From Cannabis sativa (taxonomy: Eukaryota > Streptophyta > Magnoliopsida > Rosales > Cannabaceae), in NCBI RefSeq assembly GCF_029168945.1, contig NC_083601.1, positions 36,631,660-36,695,659 on the forward strand: a stretch of 64,000 nt of DNA, given 5' to 3'. The notes under the pieces are model-generated. The model was not told the DNA's origin. It made no database searches and worked only from the letters and a program-made list of their open reading frames with translations. This document shows positions 60,901 through 64,000 of this stretch, in pieces. The position numbers were made by a program, and so were the translations under genes. How positions within the stretch are numbered: the first letter of the stretch is position 1; each line of letters starts with the position of its first letter.

Positions 60901-62021
60901 ATCTTCGCATTGGAGTTTATCAATAGCATTCATACGGCGCCGAGAAGAAGCCGTTGCATGGAAAAATTTGCTATTTTTATCCCCCTCCTGAAGCCACAAT
61001 TGTTTCGATCGTTGACGCCAAAACACCTCCTTCTGAGTAAGAACTTCAAAAAGTTCTGTCTCAGCTTCCTTATATTTAGAAATAGCATCAGGATCTCTAC
61101 CTTGCTTCCACCGTCTCACCTCCTTCTTCCAATATTGTATACGAGAAGCAAAATTACCCGAATAATCTTTGCCCCAAACCGAAAGAGATTCCCCACACCG
61201 TTGTATTTTCTCTTGGATACCCGCTAGATTATACTCCTCCCAACACTCCTTTACCAATTCGATAACACAGAGGTTCCCGGCCGCAATTTTCAAAGCGAAA
61301 TTTGCGACTCCCAAGCTATATTATGCCGAACCAAGTCAAGAAAAATGGGACAATGAACAGAAGAAGATACCTCGAGATTAATAAGTTTAGCCCATGGGAA
61401 CAATGGAGCCATCCGTCCGTCACTGCAGCACGATCTAAACGGACCTCTATCCAATTATGCCTCCCGACTTTTCTCCCAAGTGAACCGATGTCCCACAATG
61501 TCTAAATCAATTAACCCACACTCCCGAATAAAGGTCCCTAAGCCGTCAACTAACCAGTTAGGATAGAGATGTCCCCCTTTTTTGTCCTCTTGAGATAAAA
61601 CATTGTTCATGTCCCCAATTACACACCAAGGAAGAGTGTTTCCACGAGCCAACGTCCGGAGTTGCTCCCAGGAAGCCCCACGCAAACTTCTCTTAGATTC
61701 CCCATAGAACCCCGTAAGACGCCACTCCCCAACATCAGTAGGCCGCACCTCCACATCCACAAAATTAGTGGCATAGTTCAATACTTTGACATCTTCCTTA
61801 TGCCTCCATAGTAAAGCAACCCCCCCACTCCTACCACATGCATCAACCGCAAACATACCTTCAAACTTCAGCTTAGCTCGAACTCGCTCCAACACATCCT
61901 TACGACACAAAGTTTCACATAAAAAGATATAATCTGGTTTCCTATGGGCTACAGTATCATATAGGAATTGTATCGCCCGTGGGTTGCCCATCCCACGACA
62001 ATTCCAACTTAATGTACTCAT
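57970..62021 (-). pseudogene. LINE B ORF2: endonuclease, reverse transcriptase, zf-RVT, RNase H
   Basis: Starts MSTLSWNCRGMGNPRAI, an AP-endonuclease-type N-terminus, with CETL and GDMN motifs. RT shows DMSKAYDRVEW, IPGRLITDNI and FADDCYIYC (active-site pair intact). zf-RVT (WRALSGCLATK, CPMC) and RNase H (KVNVDGAIF, ETDSLVVVQAV) follow. The frame changes near 61465 (after EKSRE), near 61385, between 60829 and 60640, near 60110, near 59030 and near 58100 in the last RNase H segment. A functional ORF2 would be about 1,350 codons, so this copy is dead. Each remaining block is well conserved, so the copy is not very old. Confidence 0.88.
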
Positions 62022-63310
62022 AATGCCCGGTGGGCCTGGAAACCAGAACCCACCTCGAACTCGTTTTTTGAGAGTCCATTAACATCCATATCAGCACTAT
62101 CCTCCGCTTCCATATCAACATAGTCAGGCCCACCAACCCCTTCATGTTGACGCCTTCTTTTGGACTCAGTAGAAGGCCCACGGCCTCCTTGTCCTCCATG
62201 TGGACCGATAATTCCACCAATGAAAAGTGAAGGTTGACCTTTCCCGCTTGACACATGATTTCCAAACACAACTGACTTTCCTCTTTCATTGATACTAGAC
62301 TTGGAAGCATTAGTCTTGTTGCCATTATGATTCAAATTTTCATTAAGAGGAATATTCCCATCATCCACCAAATCTGGAATATCATCAACCACCTTTGACT
62401 GGGGATTATTCTCAAACTCCAAACAAGGTAGTTTCCCAGTTTGCATGGCTGGCCGATCATCCTCCTCATCTTGTCGCACCGGGATTGCATGGTCAAACTG
62501 CTCATCGGCCTCCGTACCCGTACGCAAATACTGAGAGCTCAATAGATAATTTTTCCTTCGTGGTTGTGCACGCATAAAGCTCCCATAAGGTTTAACAATC
62601 TCATCCTCAGGTGTATCAAATAACTTAGGACAAAAGTTTTCCGAATGACCTATCAAACCACAGATAAAGCAAAATGTCGGAGCAAATTCGTATTTAAAAT
62701 TAGCATAAAACCACTCACCACCCGTTTTCTTAAGCTTCATTCGTCTTTTCAATGGGACATCAATGTTCACCGTCACTCTTACTCGGAGATAATCCCGCCA
62801 AAGACCATTATAGTTCTTAGGGTCCGATTCAACAAAGGAGCCAATGTAGTTTGCAGCGGTAACGACAATTTTCTCCGTCATAAATCCCGTAGAAAGGCCA
62901 TGAATCTGTATCCACATATCAAGTTGATTAAGCTTTACAGACTTCGGATCTCCACCTCGTGGAACTCTACCAAATATCAATGGTAGCCTATTGAAAGTCC
63001 AAGGACTGCCATTAATAACACGCTTAATATCGATCTCATGGTAAAACTGAAATAAGAAAAGGTTCGGCCCCAATTCCTTGACAAACAAGCCTTTGCCCGG
63101 TTTCCATAACCCCGCCAGCGTGTGTTTCATAGCCTCAAAATCTATCGATCTCGCATTCAAAAACCTCCCCACCAAACACCAACGATCATCCACCAGAACC
63201 GCCTCCTCCACGTCGTCCTCAATCTCAAAACCACATTCTTCCTCATCATCCAACTCTATATGCCCATACTGGAACTCCATGTCATCCATGGCTGTGCTAG
63301 TCGAAGCCAT
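62018..63310 (-). CDS. LINE B ORF1: DUF4283 and CCHC zinc-knuckle protein
   Basis: 430 aa, uninterrupted. From ATG 63310 it starts MASTSTAMDDMEFQYGHIEL. Residues about 40-185 are DUF4283 (WCLVGRFLNARSIDFEAM, MWIQIHGLSTGFM). A CX2CX4HX4C zinc knuckle lies at 214-227 (CFICGLIGHSENFC). The C-terminal part is acidic and Asn/Lys-rich. It would bind element RNA. Its TGA overlaps the ORF2 start (ATGA at 62021-62018). The longer frame up to 63457 lacks a better start. Confidence 0.88.
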   Translation of the reverse strand: MASTSTAMDDMEFQYGHIELDDEEECGFEIEDDVEEAVLVDDRWCLVGRFLNARSIDFEAMKHTLAGLWKPGKGLFVKELGPNLFLFQFYHEIDIKRVINGSPWTFNRLPLIFGRVPRGGDPKSVKLNQLDMWIQIHGLSTGFMTEKIVVTAANYIGSFVESDPKNYNGLWRDYLRVRVTVNIDVPLKRRMKLKKTGGEWFYANFKYEFAPTFCFICGLIGHSENFCPKLFDTPEDEIVKPYGSFMRAQPRRKNYLLSSQYLRTGTEADEQFDHAIPVRQDEEDDRPAMQTGKLPCLEFENNPQSKVVDDIPDLVDDGNIPLNENLNHNGNKTNASKSSINERGKSVVFGNHVSSGKGQPSLFIGGIIGPHGGQGGRGPSTESKRRRQHEGVGGPDYVDMEAEDSADMDVNGLSKNEFEVGSGFQAHRAL

Positions 63311-63452
63311 CAAACCAAAAAACAACTCACGATAGAAACTGGGAAAAACAAACCCAACACCACAAACCTGATCCGTCGAGAGCCCTATGAGAGTCAATGA
63401 GAGAACCGGCACGTTTAAACCAGTCGCAACAATCGGAGCAGATAAACCCAGG

Positions 63453-63700
63453 CGCAAATATCCAGTCGATACCTCAACGATGACGATAACTCAACCAATC
63501 GATAACTCAACAATCGGAACAGAAAAAACCCAGACGCAAATATCCAGTGATAACTCAACGATGACGATAACTAAACCAGTCGATAACTCAACAATCGGAA
63601 CAGAGAAAAAACCCAGGCGCAAACTCCAGTCGACCCAGTCGCAGCAATATCCAGTCGACCCAGGCGCAATATCCAGTTGACGCCGTGCTCCGCCGATGAC
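63453..63700 (-). repeat. LINE B 5' leader tandem repeats, 82-83 bp period
   Basis: The phrase cgcaaatatccagt recurs at 63453 and 63535, and in a changed form at 63618, giving periods of 82 and 83 bp. Phrases gataactcaac and aatcggaacag recur between them. Shorter repeats (cgccgatgacgac near 63691 and caccgatgacgac near 63736) follow. In element sense this is the 5' UTR upstream of ORF1, where plant and animal L1 elements keep promoter monomers. Confidence 0.7.
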
Positions 63701-63878
63701 GACTCAACGATCAGAACCTTCGTGACACCGTGCTCCACCGATGACGACGCAGCAATCGGAACAGAAAACCAACCAGCGTAGAACCAGTCGAATACGTAGA
63801 AGAACAAACAATACTGTTAGAGAGAAACTTGACCCATGCCAGCTGGCAAGACTACTTCGATTTTTTCAGTCAATTTTT

Positions 63879-64000
63879 GTCTCGGAAAATATATTTAATT
63901 TTTTTTTTTCAAATTTTTTTCGTATACTTACAACATTATTTCTGTAAATTTTTAAATAATTTACAATGTCAAAAATATATTTAGGGTGCGTTTAGAAGTA
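63879..64000. other. Window end, AT-rich
   Basis: Sequence beyond the LINE B target duplication. The last bases (agggtgcgtttagaagta) look like the start of a MITE of the gcgtttagtaac type, but the window ends. Confidence 0.25.

Larger units (their letters stand above)
57936..63860 (-). mobile_element. Full-length L1-type LINE (LINE B), inactive
   Basis: Minus-strand order is 5' leader with tandem repeats, ORF1 (DUF4283 plus CCHC), ORF2 endonuclease, RT, zf-RVT, RNase H, then A-tail (T-run at 57931-57941). An 18-bp target duplication, ttttttcagtcaattttt, lies at 57918-57935 and 63861-63878, so this is a whole 5.9-kb insertion. ORF1 is open; ORF2 has several frameshifts, so the copy cannot move itself. 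It inserted about 880 bp upstream of the PUB33 start codon. Confidence 0.93.

Noticed and set aside
62395..63680. Several plus-strand ORFs of 60-113 codons
   Set aside because: Antisense shadows of LINE B ORF1 and its leader repeats.

Overview
This is a nuclear segment of a flowering plant, almost certainly a eudicot. The genes have GT-AG introns, the intergenic DNA is AT-rich, and the proteins are plant families (PIP1 aquaporin, land-plant GPAT, plant U-box kinase). Plant mobile elements fill the gaps: L1-type LINEs with an RNase H tail, Copia LTR elements, hAT, CACTA and Mutator-like MITEs. A Rosales or Cannabaceae source is possible, but that is a guess from general character.

Four complete genes are present, all on the minus strand. 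They are a glycerol-3-phosphate acyltransferase of the GPAT2/GPAT3 type (9320-13047, 3 exons, 498 aa), a PIP1 aquaporin (27071-29078, 4 exons, 286 aa), a signal peptide peptidase-like protease with a PA domain (34801-41802, 14 exons, 541 aa), and a USP-coiled coil-kinase-U-box protein of the PUB33 type (51088-57040, 9 exons, 894 aa). I placed every exon by hand; all junctions are GT-AG and the reading phase closes across each gene. A probable first exon of a fifth gene leaves the window on the left (393-447). These are independent single-copy-type genes, and nothing suggests they act in one pathway.

Region by region: 1-1970 holds the partial gene and its leader. 1976-8996 is a recently inserted, non-coding Copia-type LTR element in minus orientation, with near-identical LTRs, a 5-bp target duplication and a tRNA-Met primer site. 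9-13 kb is GPAT, with a MITE in its large second intron. 14-19 kb holds two nested hAT elements (the inner one carrying a tRNA-like segment), a LINE 3' fragment, a CACTA MITE, a 0.6-kb tandem duplication and a small MITE. 19.8-22.8 kb is a 5'-truncated LINE split by a 790-bp solo LTR; both insertions have clear target duplications. 23-26 kb holds long-TIR MITEs, a G17 run and GA/TG microsatellites. 27-29 kb is PIP1, 29-34.8 kb is AT-rich with decayed MITEs, and 34.8-41.8 kb is the SPPL gene. 42-51 kb is MITE-rich with an embedded RNase H fragment. 51-57 kb is PUB33. 57.9-63.9 kb is a complete-length but frameshifted LINE with its 5' leader repeats.

I found no new multi-gene system. The most notable structures are the coding-dead LTR element that still moved recently, the tRNA-like block inside a nested hAT, and the several insertion-in-insertion events that can be read to the base.
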